From contig JAISTJ010000068.1 in the NCBI GenBank assembly GCA_031272655.1, positions 1-9,092 of the forward strand: a stretch of 9,092 nt of DNA, in the 5' to 3' direction. Below, in pieces: positions 1 through 5,462 of this stretch. The position numbers and the translations under genes are program-made. The notes beneath the pieces are model-generated. The model saw only the letters and a list, made by a program, of their open reading frames with translations, made no database searches and was not told the DNA's origin. How positions within the stretch are numbered: position 1 is the stretch's first letter; each line of letters starts with the position of its first letter. This DNA is from Tannerella sp. Its GTDB lineage: Bacteria; Bacteroidota; Bacteroidia; Bacteroidales; Tannerellaceae.

Positions 1-119
1 TAACAATAGAAAATGCCGTAGAAGCCGACGCCACGTTTGCAATGCTGATGGGCGAAGAGGTAGCGCCCCGCCGCGAGTTCATCGAAGAGAACGCTACTTA
101 TGCGAACATTGACGCGTGA
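1..119 (+). CDS. gyrB: DNA gyrase subunit B, C-terminal end (partial)
   Basis: Only the last 38 codons are present, read from base 3 to the TGA at 117-119; the gene enters from the left edge. GyrB is the ATPase subunit of DNA gyrase, which with GyrA introduces negative supercoils in the cytoplasm. The visible segment contains [18 protein letters not shown] and ends YANIDA. This matches the conserved GyrB tail of the form M-L-M-G-x-x-V-x-P-R-R-x-F-I-E-x-N-A, and the YANID ending is typical of Bacteroidales and related bacteria. ParE has a related tail, but the [13 protein letters not shown] form points to GyrB. No hairpin terminator follows: the stop is one base upstream of a heptad repeat array that runs up to the next start codon, so readthrough into the next gene is possible. 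Confidence 0.9.
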   Translation, partial: TIENAVEADATFAMLMGEEVAPRREFIEENATYANIDA

Positions 120-120
120 A

Positions 121-163
121 ATTTTAGATTTCAGATTTTAGATTTTAGATTTTAGATTTTTTT
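121..163 (+). repeat. Heptad tandem repeat array 1 (ATTTTAG), gyrB to hydrolase junction
   Basis: Five consecutive 7-base units lie at 121-127, 128-134, 135-141, 142-148 and 149-155. Four are ATTTTAG and the second is ATTTCAG. The array ends in an A plus seven T (156-163) that abuts the ATG at 164. It fills the whole intergenic space after the gyrB stop, so the downstream gene has no Shine-Dalgarno sequence. Each unit carries TAG, and since 7 is not a multiple of 3 the array stops translation in all three forward frames. Confidence 0.9.
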
Positions 164-2017
164 ATGGCGACCGAGATTGACGCTTTGAACAGGGTAGTTG
201 ATAATTACAGCTTACCGGCTTCACGTCCGCTGATTGGGATTTCGGCCAACAGGAAAGACGGAATGTCCTGTCTCGCAGAGCCTTATTATGAATCGGTCGT
301 GATGGCAGGCGGTGCGCCGGTGATAGTGCCGGTAACTACTGATATTGAGACACTTACATCTATTGTCGAAACACTTGACGGATTGATTTTTTCGGGAGGC
401 GGCGATTTTGACCCTAAGTTTTTGGGCGAAGAGCCTGTACCTCAGCTTGATGGCGTTGACGCATACCGCGATGAGTACGACTTGACGCTTCTTCGGTTGG
501 CTTTTAACCGTCAGATTCCCATTATGGGCATCTGTCGCGGGCATCAGCTTATAAACGTTGCTTTCGGGGGGACACTCTATCAGGACTTGCCGTCGCAGTT
601 TGAAGGCCATCCGCTCAACCACCGACAGGAAGAACCCCGCGAAGTCCCGACACATGAGGTTTTCGTCATTGCGCCTCCCTCTCCTATCATTGCGCCCCCC
701 CCTCCCGTCATTGCGAGGACGAAGTCCGAAGCAATCCAGAAAAACAATCCCGAATACATCCACCACACCCAGAAAGTCAATTCCCATCACCATCAAGCAG
801 TAAAAAACATTGCGCCCGGCTTCATAGCAACCGCAACGGCGCCCGACGGCGTCAATGAAGCGATTGAACACCCTGATTACAGCATCTTTTCGGTGCAGTG
901 GCACCCCGAACAGATGGTCGCCAAAAGCGGCGATAAGGAAATGCTGAAACTGTTTGAACGCCTTATAAACGAAGCCAAACTTTTCAGACAGGCAAAAACC
1001 GTCCACCATAAATACTATTCCATTGATTCACATACAGATACGCCGTTGTTTTTCGAGTTCGGATATGATTTGAGAAAGAAAAACCCATTGAAAGTGCCGC
1101 CGACGTTCTTTAATCAACCTGATGGCGAACTACTTGATTATGAGGCGAAAGTAGATGTATCCAAGATGCGGGACGGATTAGTTGACGCCGTTGTCATGGC
1201 GGCGTATATTCCACAGGGCGAGCTGACTGTCGAAGCTTCGCAAAGGGCTGTGGACAACACTTTGTTTATTATAAATGAGATACAACGACAGGTAAAAACG
1301 CATCAATCGCTTGTTTCTCAGGTGATTACAGCAGAAGACATAAGAAGAAACAAGGCTGAAGGCAGGAAGTCGGTTTTGATAGGGATCGAAAACGGTTATG
1401 CCATCGGCAAAGACATAAGGAATGTTGAGTGTTTTGCGCAAAAGGGCATCGTTTACATCACCCTTTCGCACAACGGCGACAATGATATATGCGACGCGGC
1501 TGTGGGCGCAGGCACACATAACGGCCTCAGCGCTTTCGGCAAAGAGGTCGTCAAAGAGATGAACAGGCTTGGCGTGATGGTTGATATTTCGCATACATCC
1601 GAAAAAACGGCATTTGACGTTCTGGAAATCAGCAAGTTACCAATAATCGCTTCACATTCGTCGGTAAAAGCGCTGTGCAACCATCCGCGCAACATATCCG
1701 ACGAATTGCTGAAAGCCATTGCGGAAAATGGGGGTGTCGTTCAGGTGTGCCTGTACGACAAGTTTTTACACAATGAAGGCGCTGCAACTTTCCGTGACGC
1801 CGTTGATCATATATGCTATATAGTTGATAAAGTGGGGATTAACTATGCGGGAATAGGATCCGATTTCGACGGATGCGACAGTTCGGCTGGCCTGCGGGGG
1901 ATAAACGAATTTATAAGAATAACCCTCGAACTGCTGAGACGCGGCTTTTCCGAAGAAGATGTCGGCAAAATCATCGGCGGCAACTTCCTCAGAGTCTTTC
2001 AGGGAATTAAGAATTAA
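164..2017 (+). CDS. Fusion of a peptidase C26 (gamma-glutamyl hydrolase-like) domain and an M19 membrane-dipeptidase-like domain
   Basis: The protein has 617 residues and no signal peptide, so it is probably cytoplasmic. Residues about 21-275 form a class I glutamine-amidotransferase-like domain of the C26/PuuD type: PLIGISANRKDG at the start, nucleophile Cys124 in GICRGHQ, and His247/Glu249 in QWHPEQ. Residues about 284-612 form an M19 dipeptidase domain with the expected binuclear zinc ligands: His290 and Asp292 (DSHTDTP), Glu409 (GIENG), His477 (DISHTS), His498 (ASHSS), plus Asp567 in GSDFDG. Both halves therefore look catalytically intact. A plausible role (inference) is cleavage of gamma-glutamyl compounds by the first half and of the released dipeptides by the second. 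Residues about 168-193 are a foreign-looking insertion encoded by a palindromic repeat (see 665-742). The last residues, GIKN, come from a heptad array. The ATG at 164 is the only in-frame ATG ahead of the first domain. The exact substrate is unknown. Confidence 0.88.
   Translation: MATEIDALNRVVDNYSLPASRPLIGISANRKDGMSCLAEPYYESVVMAGGAPVIVPVTTDIETLTSIVETLDGLIFSGGGDFDPKFLGEEPVPQLDGVDAYRDEYDLTLLRLAFNRQIPIMGICRGHQLINVAFGGTLYQDLPSQFEGHPLNHRQEEPREVPTHEVFVIAPPSPIIAPPPPVIARTKSEAIQKNNPEYIHHTQKVNSHHHQAVKNIAPGFIATATAPDGVNEAIEHPDYSIFSVQWHPEQMVAKSGDKEMLKLFERLINEAKLFRQAKTVHHKYYSIDSHTDTPLFFEFGYDLRKKNPLKVPPTFFNQPDGELLDYEAKVDVSKMRDGLVDAVVMAAYIPQGELTVEASQRAVDNTLFIINEIQRQVKTHQSLVSQVITAEDIRRNKAEGRKSVLIGIENGYAIGKDIRNVECFAQKGIVYITLSHNGDNDICDAAVGAGTHNGLSAFGKEVVKEMNRLGVMVDISHTSEKTAFDVLEISKLPIIASHSSVKALCNHPRNISDELLKAIAENGGVVQVCLYDKFLHNEGAATFRDAVDHICYIVDKVGINYAGIGSDFDGCDSSAGLRGINEFIRITLELLRRGFSEEDVGKIIGGNFLRVFQGIKN
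665..742 (+). repeat. In-frame palindromic dispersed-repeat-like insertion in the C26 domain
   Basis: Three 21-base units start at 665, 686 and 707 with GTCATTGCG, ATCATTGCG and GTCATTGCG. The third continues into a nested inverted repeat: ATTGC (710-714) pairs with GCAAT (731-735), and GGAC (717-720) pairs with GTCC (724-727) around a GAA loop. The GTCATTGCGAGG...GAAGCAATCC pattern is the familiar dispersed palindromic repeat of many bacterial genomes, usually intergenic and often mis-translated as VIARSEATKQ-like peptides. Here it is read in frame as VIARTKSEAIQ (182-192), after two proline-rich units VIAPPSP and IIAPPPP. It lies between nucleophile Cys124 and His247/Glu249, just before the conserved VNSHHHQAVK segment, and the frame is preserved throughout. 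Confidence 0.8.
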
Positions 2018-2067
2018 GAATTATTTATCACTCAACACTCATCACTCATAATTCATCACTCATCACT
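2005..2067 (+). repeat. Heptad tandem repeat array 2 (AATTAAG changing to CATCACT)
   Basis: Nine contiguous 7-base units stay in one register from 2005 to 2067: AATTAAG, AATTAAG, AATTATT, TATCACT, CAACACT, CATCACT, CATAATT, CATCACT, CATCACT. Six bases (AACAAA) then lead into the ATG at 2074. The first units overlap the end of the hydrolase gene and supply its last codons and its TAA (2015-2017). The two leading heptads are the same as in the array at 7963-8004. No hairpin terminator or Shine-Dalgarno sequence is seen in the junction. Confidence 0.9.
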
Positions 2068-2073
2068 AACAAA

Positions 2074-3057
2074 ATGAAACATACAGGATATATATTAACA
2101 TTCAGTTTAGCGTTGTTGTGCTGCGGCCAGAAGGCGGCTAAAACGGCTGAAACGGCTACTCCGGCGGAGAATGTGAGCGCGTCCAAGGCGCCCGTTTTCA
2201 ATACCGACAGCGCCTATTCGTACGTGGCGGCACAGACAGCTTTCGGCCCGCGCACGCCCAACTCGTCCGCACACAAAGCTTGTGCCGCATGGTTAGCCTC
2301 GGAGCTTGAACGGCACGGCGCAAAAATCTATGTCCAGAACGCCACCCTTACAGCCTATAACGGCGACAAGCTCGAAGCAAGCAACATCATCGGCTCGTTT
2401 AACCCGGATAATCAGCGTCGTATCTTACTGTTCGCGCATTGGGACACCCGCCCTTATGCCGACAACGAAACCGACGCCATTCTTCAGATGCAGCCGATTG
2501 ATGGGGCTGACGACGGCGCCAGCGGGGTCGGCGTTTTGCTCGAAGCGGCGCGACTTTTAGGCGCTTCCAAGCCGGATGTCGGCGTTGATATCATCTTTTT
2601 TGACGCTGAAGACTACGGAACGCCGTCGTTTGTGGAAGAGCACAAGCCTGATACATGGTGCCTCGGCTCGCAGTTTTGGGCTAAAAACCCGCATACGCCC
2701 GACTATAAAGCCGAGTTTGGGATACTTCTCGACATGGTTGGCGCACGCGATGCTACTTTCTACAAGGAATTTACATCCGTGCGCTATGCAAGCCAGTACG
2801 TAGAGCGCGTGTGGGCTGCCGCACGCGAACTCGGTTACGGTAAGTTTTTTATCAACGCCAAAGGCGGCGCTGTCATTGACGACCATCAGTATGTCATCAA
2901 CGGCCGCCGCATCCCATGCCTTGATATAATCAATTACGACAGCGAAACGGATAGCGGTTTCGGCGCCTACTGGCATACCCACAAAGACAACATGTCAATA
3001 ATAGACAAATCTACCCTCAAAGCCGTCGGGCAAACAATCCTTTCGGTTATATATTAA
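2074..3057 (+). CDS. Type II (animal-type) glutaminyl-peptide cyclotransferase, M28 fold, probable lipoprotein
   Basis: A 327-residue protein with an N-terminal hydrophobic stretch (residues about 5-15) followed by Cys16-Cys17, read as a probable lipoprotein signal of relaxed Bacteroidota type; mature residues 20-40 look like a flexible linker. The rest aligns with animal-type glutaminyl cyclases of the M28 fold. Landmarks are AHWDTRPY (121-128), GADDGASG (144-151, zinc ligand Asp147), FFDAEDYG (catalytic Glu179, zinc ligand Asp180), LLDMVGA (Asp220), VIDDHQY (Asp270, His271) and YWHTHKDN (Trp300, zinc ligand His301), equivalent to WHTMDDN of the human enzyme. It should convert N-terminal Gln of exported proteins to pyroglutamate. 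This fits the Bacteroidota habit of leaving Gln at position +1 after signal peptidase I cleavage. An M28 aminopeptidase is the alternative, but the single-zinc pattern and Trp-His favour the cyclase. Confidence 0.85.
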   Translation: MKHTGYILTFSLALLCCGQKAAKTAETATPAENVSASKAPVFNTDSAYSYVAAQTAFGPRTPNSSAHKACAAWLASELERHGAKIYVQNATLTAYNGDKLEASNIIGSFNPDNQRRILLFAHWDTRPYADNETDAILQMQPIDGADDGASGVGVLLEAARLLGASKPDVGVDIIFFDAEDYGTPSFVEEHKPDTWCLGSQFWAKNPHTPDYKAEFGILLDMVGARDATFYKEFTSVRYASQYVERVWAAARELGYGKFFINAKGGAVIDDHQYVINGRRIPCLDIINYDSETDSGFGAYWHTHKDNMSIIDKSTLKAVGQTILSVIY

Positions 3058-3061
3058 AGAA

Positions 3062-3493
3062 ATGACTATCAACGATATACAAAACGAAATAATAGACGAA
3101 TTTGCGGTATTTGACGATTGGATGGACAAATACGCGCTAATCATAGAGCTTGGCAACTCGCTGCCCGAATTAGACGAGAAATACAAGACGGAAAGCAACC
3201 TTATCGAAGGCTGCCAAAGCCGCGTATGGCTTCATGCCGGATTTGAAGACGGCAAGGTTATTTTTCAAGGTCAGAGCGATGCGGTGATTGTCAAGGGGAT
3301 AGTATCGCTGCTGATACGGGTTCTTTCGGGTCGGACGCCGCAGGAAATCCTTGACGCAGACCTTTATTTCATTGAAAAAATAGGATTGCGCGAGCACCTC
3401 TCCCCTATCCGTTCAAACGGCTTACTCGCCATGCTCAAACAGATGCGCCTCTACGCGCTTGCGCTGAAAGGGCTGACTGACAAGACCGTTTGA
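3062..3493 (+). CDS. sufE: SufE-family cysteine desulfurase activator
   Basis: A 143-residue cytoplasmic protein of normal SufE length. SufE accepts persulfide sulfur from the cysteine desulfurase SufS on a conserved cysteine, stimulates it, and passes the sulfur to the Suf Fe-S scaffold. The acceptor is Cys51 in the motif LIEGCQSRVW (47-56), the family signature. The later GIVSLLIRVLSGRTPQEIL (about 79-97) and the segment LREHLSPIRSNGLLAML (about 109-125) are also typical. It starts only 4 bases after the glutaminyl cyclase stop, so the two are probably co-transcribed. No sufS, sufB or sufC is in view, so its partner genes must lie elsewhere. Its stop is 4 bases from the stop of the convergent amidohydrolase gene. 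CsdE, a close paralogue, cannot be excluded. Confidence 0.9.
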   Translation: MTINDIQNEIIDEFAVFDDWMDKYALIIELGNSLPELDEKYKTESNLIEGCQSRVWLHAGFEDGKVIFQGQSDAVIVKGIVSLLIRVLSGRTPQEILDADLYFIEKIGLREHLSPIRSNGLLAMLKQMRLYALALKGLTDKTV

Positions 3494-3497
3494 AACG

Positions 3498-4412
3498 TCA
3501 TTCCGACATGTTTTTGATATAGGGAAGTTCGACCGGATCTTTGAAGCCGTAAAAATTCATGGCGTTAATGCCGAGGAAGAGGCTCTTTTCTTCGTCCGTC
3601 AGCAATGGCGACTTAAGGACAAAATCGTATGACATGCGGTAAGTAACGGCTACGATAGTCCGCGGATAGTCAGACCCCCACATAAGTTTCTCAATGCCAA
3701 CCATATCCGCAGCTTCCCTGATTGCTTTAACGGCACCCGTGAAAGGATAAAACTCGTCGTTAAAAAGCCACGTGATACCCCCCGATTCTATTGTAACATT
3801 CTCATTATGAGCAAGTTTAATCTGCTCTTCCCAACCATCCCGCGTTACCATTCCGAAATGCCCGATAGCTATCTTCAAACGCGGATATTCGGCGATAATC
3901 TCTTTCATTTCGCCAACCTGCAAATCGCCGTCGGCAAGGTCAATCGAAAGAATTACGGACTTTTCCTGCATCAAAGCAAAAAGATTCATCATTTCCGGAG
4001 AAACAAGGCTCACCCTGCCCTGGTTGGTAACAAGCCGTTGAGCCGGAATTTTTAATGCCTTAAATCCTTTGTCTATCAATGCTTTAGCTTGCCCGAAATA
4101 ATCCGGCAAGCGCGTGTCGGCCATACCGCAACAGAGGAAACGCGAAGGATAAAGCGCCTGAACTTCAGCAAGATAGTCATTCTGCAAGCCGTCAATATAC
4201 TCCTGGGTAATGACAGCGGCAGAAACCTGCGCATAATCCATATTTGAAAGGAAAATTTCCGCAGTATTCCTGCCGTCAAGCATAAATGGGGGAAGCATCT
4301 GGCGTGTTTCCCCCATAAATAATGACTTGCCATTTTCGAGGGTCTTGATTTTCAAACCCTCAACCTCCGTGTCCTGTTTCAACCAGAGGTGCGCATGAGC
4401 GTCAATAATCAT
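3498..4412 (-). CDS. Amidohydrolase-2 family (TIM-barrel) metal-dependent hydrolase or decarboxylase
   Basis: A 304-residue protein of the amidohydrolase-2 group (COG2159 type), which includes decarboxylases and hydrolases of the ACMSD/resorcylate kind. The N-terminal HxH metal motif is present as DAHAHLW (His6, His8). A later strand gives IAIGHFG (His185), and the final metal-binding aspartate is in MWGSDYPR (Asp248), followed by the usual LFLGINAMNFYGF end (about 278-290). In the position where most relatives have a His after the mid-barrel strand, this protein reads VILSIDLADGD (about 153-163), so one usual ligand appears to be Asp158; this comes from alignment by eye. It starts 4 bases after the hsp20 stop, so the two are likely one transcript. 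The substrate cannot be told from sequence or neighbours. Confidence 0.82.
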   Translation of the reverse strand: MIIDAHAHLWLKQDTEVEGLKIKTLENGKSLFMGETRQMLPPFMLDGRNTAEIFLSNMDYAQVSAAVITQEYIDGLQNDYLAEVQALYPSRFLCCGMADTRLPDYFGQAKALIDKGFKALKIPAQRLVTNQGRVSLVSPEMMNLFALMQEKSVILSIDLADGDLQVGEMKEIIAEYPRLKIAIGHFGMVTRDGWEEQIKLAHNENVTIESGGITWLFNDEFYPFTGAVKAIREAADMVGIEKLMWGSDYPRTIVAVTYRMSYDFVLKSPLLTDEEKSLFLGINAMNFYGFKDPVELPYIKNMSE

Positions 4413-4416
4413 ATAA

Positions 4417-4854
4417 TCAATTGATTGCGATGGAACGTTGGTTCTTCTGAATCTCTTTTTCGGAATATTTCGGCAGATTGACGGTCAGCACACCGTTTTC
4501 AACCTTCGCCTCAATCTTCTCTTTATTAACGTTTTCCGGCAAAACCATCGTCTGCTGGAACTTGCTGTACGAAAATTCGCGGCGCAGGTAACGCAGATCC
4601 TTGTTTTCATCGCTGTTTTCACTCTTTTTCTCAAGAGTTATCACTAAATCGTTGTCTTCATCAATATTGACGGTAAAATCGTCTTTAGTCATGCCTGCTG
4701 CGGCTACTTCCACATAGAATGCGTCTTCGCCCTCTTTAACGTTGATTGCGGGAACAGTGCTACTCGTGCCACCCTTCCAGTCATCTTTGAAAAAGTCGTT
4801 GAAAAACAACGGCAACCAATTGTGATTTTGATTTCTTCTAACTAATGTTGTCAT
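4417..4854 (-). CDS. Small heat shock protein (Hsp20/alpha-crystallin family)
   Basis: A 145-residue ATP-independent holdase chaperone that binds unfolding proteins in the cytoplasm. The short N-terminal arm is rich in aromatics (NWLPLFFNDFF, residues 12-22). The alpha-crystallin domain spans about 35-130 and contains PAINVKEGEDAFYVEV and VENGVLTVNLPK, the hallmark GVL segment (121-123). The C-terminal tail carries the I-x-I anchor as IAI (142-144), which docks into a neighbouring subunit during oligomer assembly. Length is normal for bacterial members. The ATG at 4852-4854 is supported by an upstream AGGAGA. It is the first gene of a probable two-gene unit with the amidohydrolase. Its upstream region carries two copies of a dyad-like motif that could be a stress operator. 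Confidence 0.93.
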   Translation of the reverse strand: MTTLVRRNQNHNWLPLFFNDFFKDDWKGGTSSTVPAINVKEGEDAFYVEVAAAGMTKDDFTVNIDEDNDLVITLEKKSENSDENKDLRYLRREFSYSKFQQTMVLPENVNKEKIEAKVENGVLTVNLPKYSEKEIQKNQRSIAIN

Positions 4855-4862
4855 AATTTTAA

Positions 4863-4868
4863 TCTCCT
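4863..4868 (-). promoter_or_regulatory. Shine-Dalgarno sequence of hsp20
   Basis: On the - strand AGGAGA lies 8 bases before the ATG at 4854. It is the only clear Shine-Dalgarno motif before any complete gene in the window; the other starts follow A/T-rich sequence, as is usual in Bacteroidota. It fixes the hsp20 start and suggests a different mode or strength of initiation for this chaperone. Confidence 0.75.
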
Positions 4869-4935
4869 ATATTTTAAATTAAACACGCTATCTGTAATTC
4901 AAATTGCGTGCCGAAAGCGCGAGGAAGAAAAATCA

Positions 4936-4951
4936 AGTCATTTTGGCAGTT
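4936..4951. promoter_or_regulatory. Candidate operator copy 1 (AGTCA-TTT-TGGCA)
   Basis: The 15-mer GTCATTTTGGCAGTT at 4937-4951 is repeated exactly at 4990-5004. The core reads AGTCA, three T, TGGCA, an imperfect form of the dyad TGNCA-N3-TGNCA with one mismatch in the left arm. It lies 82-97 bases upstream of the hsp20 start. Binding by a regulator is inference; I do not recognise the site. Confidence 0.45.
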
Positions 4952-4988
4952 ACAGCGCTTTTAAACATGAAAAACAAGGTATTTATAA

Positions 4989-5004
4989 TGTCATTTTGGC
5001 AGTT
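4989..5004. promoter_or_regulatory. Candidate operator copy 2 (TGTCA-TTT-TGGCA)
   Basis: Second copy of the 15-mer, here with an intact TGNCA-N3-TGNCA core at 4989-5001. The centres of the two copies are 53 bases apart, close to five helical turns, so both would face the same side of the DNA. This copy ends 12 bases before the -33 element of the yraN promoter, so it could act on either divergent gene. Confidence 0.45.
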
Positions 5005-5016
5005 TTTATGAAAAAT

Positions 5017-5048
5017 TTTGGCTTTTAAAATATAAAACCGTACATTTG
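5017..5048 (+). promoter_or_regulatory. Bacteroidota-type sigma-70 promoter for yraN and the nucleoside kinase
   Basis: TTTG at 5017-5020 (-33 element) and TACATTTG at 5041-5048 (-7 element, a full match to TAnnTTTG) are separated by 20 bases, within the known spacing for primary-sigma promoters of Bacteroides. Transcription should start a few bases after 5050, giving a leader of roughly 15-20 bases before the ATG at 5071. It is the clearest promoter in the window. Confidence 0.75.
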
Positions 5049-5070
5049 CAACTTGTAAGACTGAAAAAGT

Positions 5071-5451
5071 ATGTCGGAAAAATACGAAACAGGAAAAACG
5101 GGCGAAGAAGGCGCCCGGGATTATTTGGAAAGTTTGGGATACAAAATCCTTGACATGAATTGGCATTTTCATCACTTTGAGCTTGATATTGTGGCAGATA
5201 ACGGTGAAGAGCTTGTTGTGATAGAGGTTAAAACCCGTTCCGATAACTTTCTGATTGCGCCGGAATTAGCTATAGACAAGCCGAAAATCCGCCGCATAGT
5301 GGCTGCCGCCGATGCCTACAGCCAGATCAAAAAGATAGACAAACCCGTCCGCTTCGACATCATCTGCCTGATAAAGAAAGGCGATGAATACAAGGTGGAA
5401 ACGCATCTTGAAGACGCATTTTTCGCGCCGCTGAAGCAAAGAAGATACTAA
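5071..5451 (+). CDS. YraN family (UPF0102) nuclease-fold protein
   Basis: A 126-residue protein of the widespread UPF0102/YraN family, which has a restriction-endonuclease-like fold; the function of most members is not established. The family pattern is clear: TGKTGEEGARDYLESLGYKI at the N-terminus (7-26), then ELDIVADN (37-44) and VVIEVKTRS (49-57). These give the E-x-D...E-x-K arrangement (Glu37, Asp39, Glu52, Lys54) expected of a metal-dependent nuclease core. Length is typical. It has its own promoter at 5017-5048 and no Shine-Dalgarno sequence. The nucleoside kinase begins 11 bases after its stop, so the two are probably co-transcribed. A role in DNA processing or repair is only suggested by the fold. 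Confidence 0.88.
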   Translation: MSEKYETGKTGEEGARDYLESLGYKILDMNWHFHHFELDIVADNGEELVVIEVKTRSDNFLIAPELAIDKPKIRRIVAAADAYSQIKKIDKPVRFDIICLIKKGDEYKVETHLEDAFFAPLKQRRY

Positions 5452-5462
5452 TTCAAAATTAT

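Noticed and set aside
121..162. CRISPR-like or attachment-site explanation for the heptad arrays
   Set aside because: Units are 7 bases and contiguous with no spacers, no cas or integrase genes are nearby, and the arrays sit at several separate junctions.
695..702. Run of eight C as a frameshift error in the hydrolase gene
   Set aside because: The frame before the run (Cys124 motif) and after it (VNSHHHQAVK, QWHPEQ, full M19 domain) is the same, so no frameshift is needed.
221..1009. 262-codon open frame on the - strand, opposite the C26 domain
   Set aside because: It lies wholly antisense to a gene with clear catalytic motifs, shows no recognisable motif of its own, and is Arg/Cys-rich as expected of a shadow frame.
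3484..3500. Intrinsic terminator between sufE and the amidohydrolase (GACCGTTT/AAACGTC inverted repeat)
   Set aside because: The palindrome is short, leaves almost no loop, lies over the sufE stop and has no T run after it.
4944..4960. Sigma-54 promoter (GG-N10-GC) at TGGCAGTTACAGCGCT
   Set aside because: Only the GG/GC spacing fits; the -12 element is poor and the second copy of the motif at 4990-5004 lacks it altogether.
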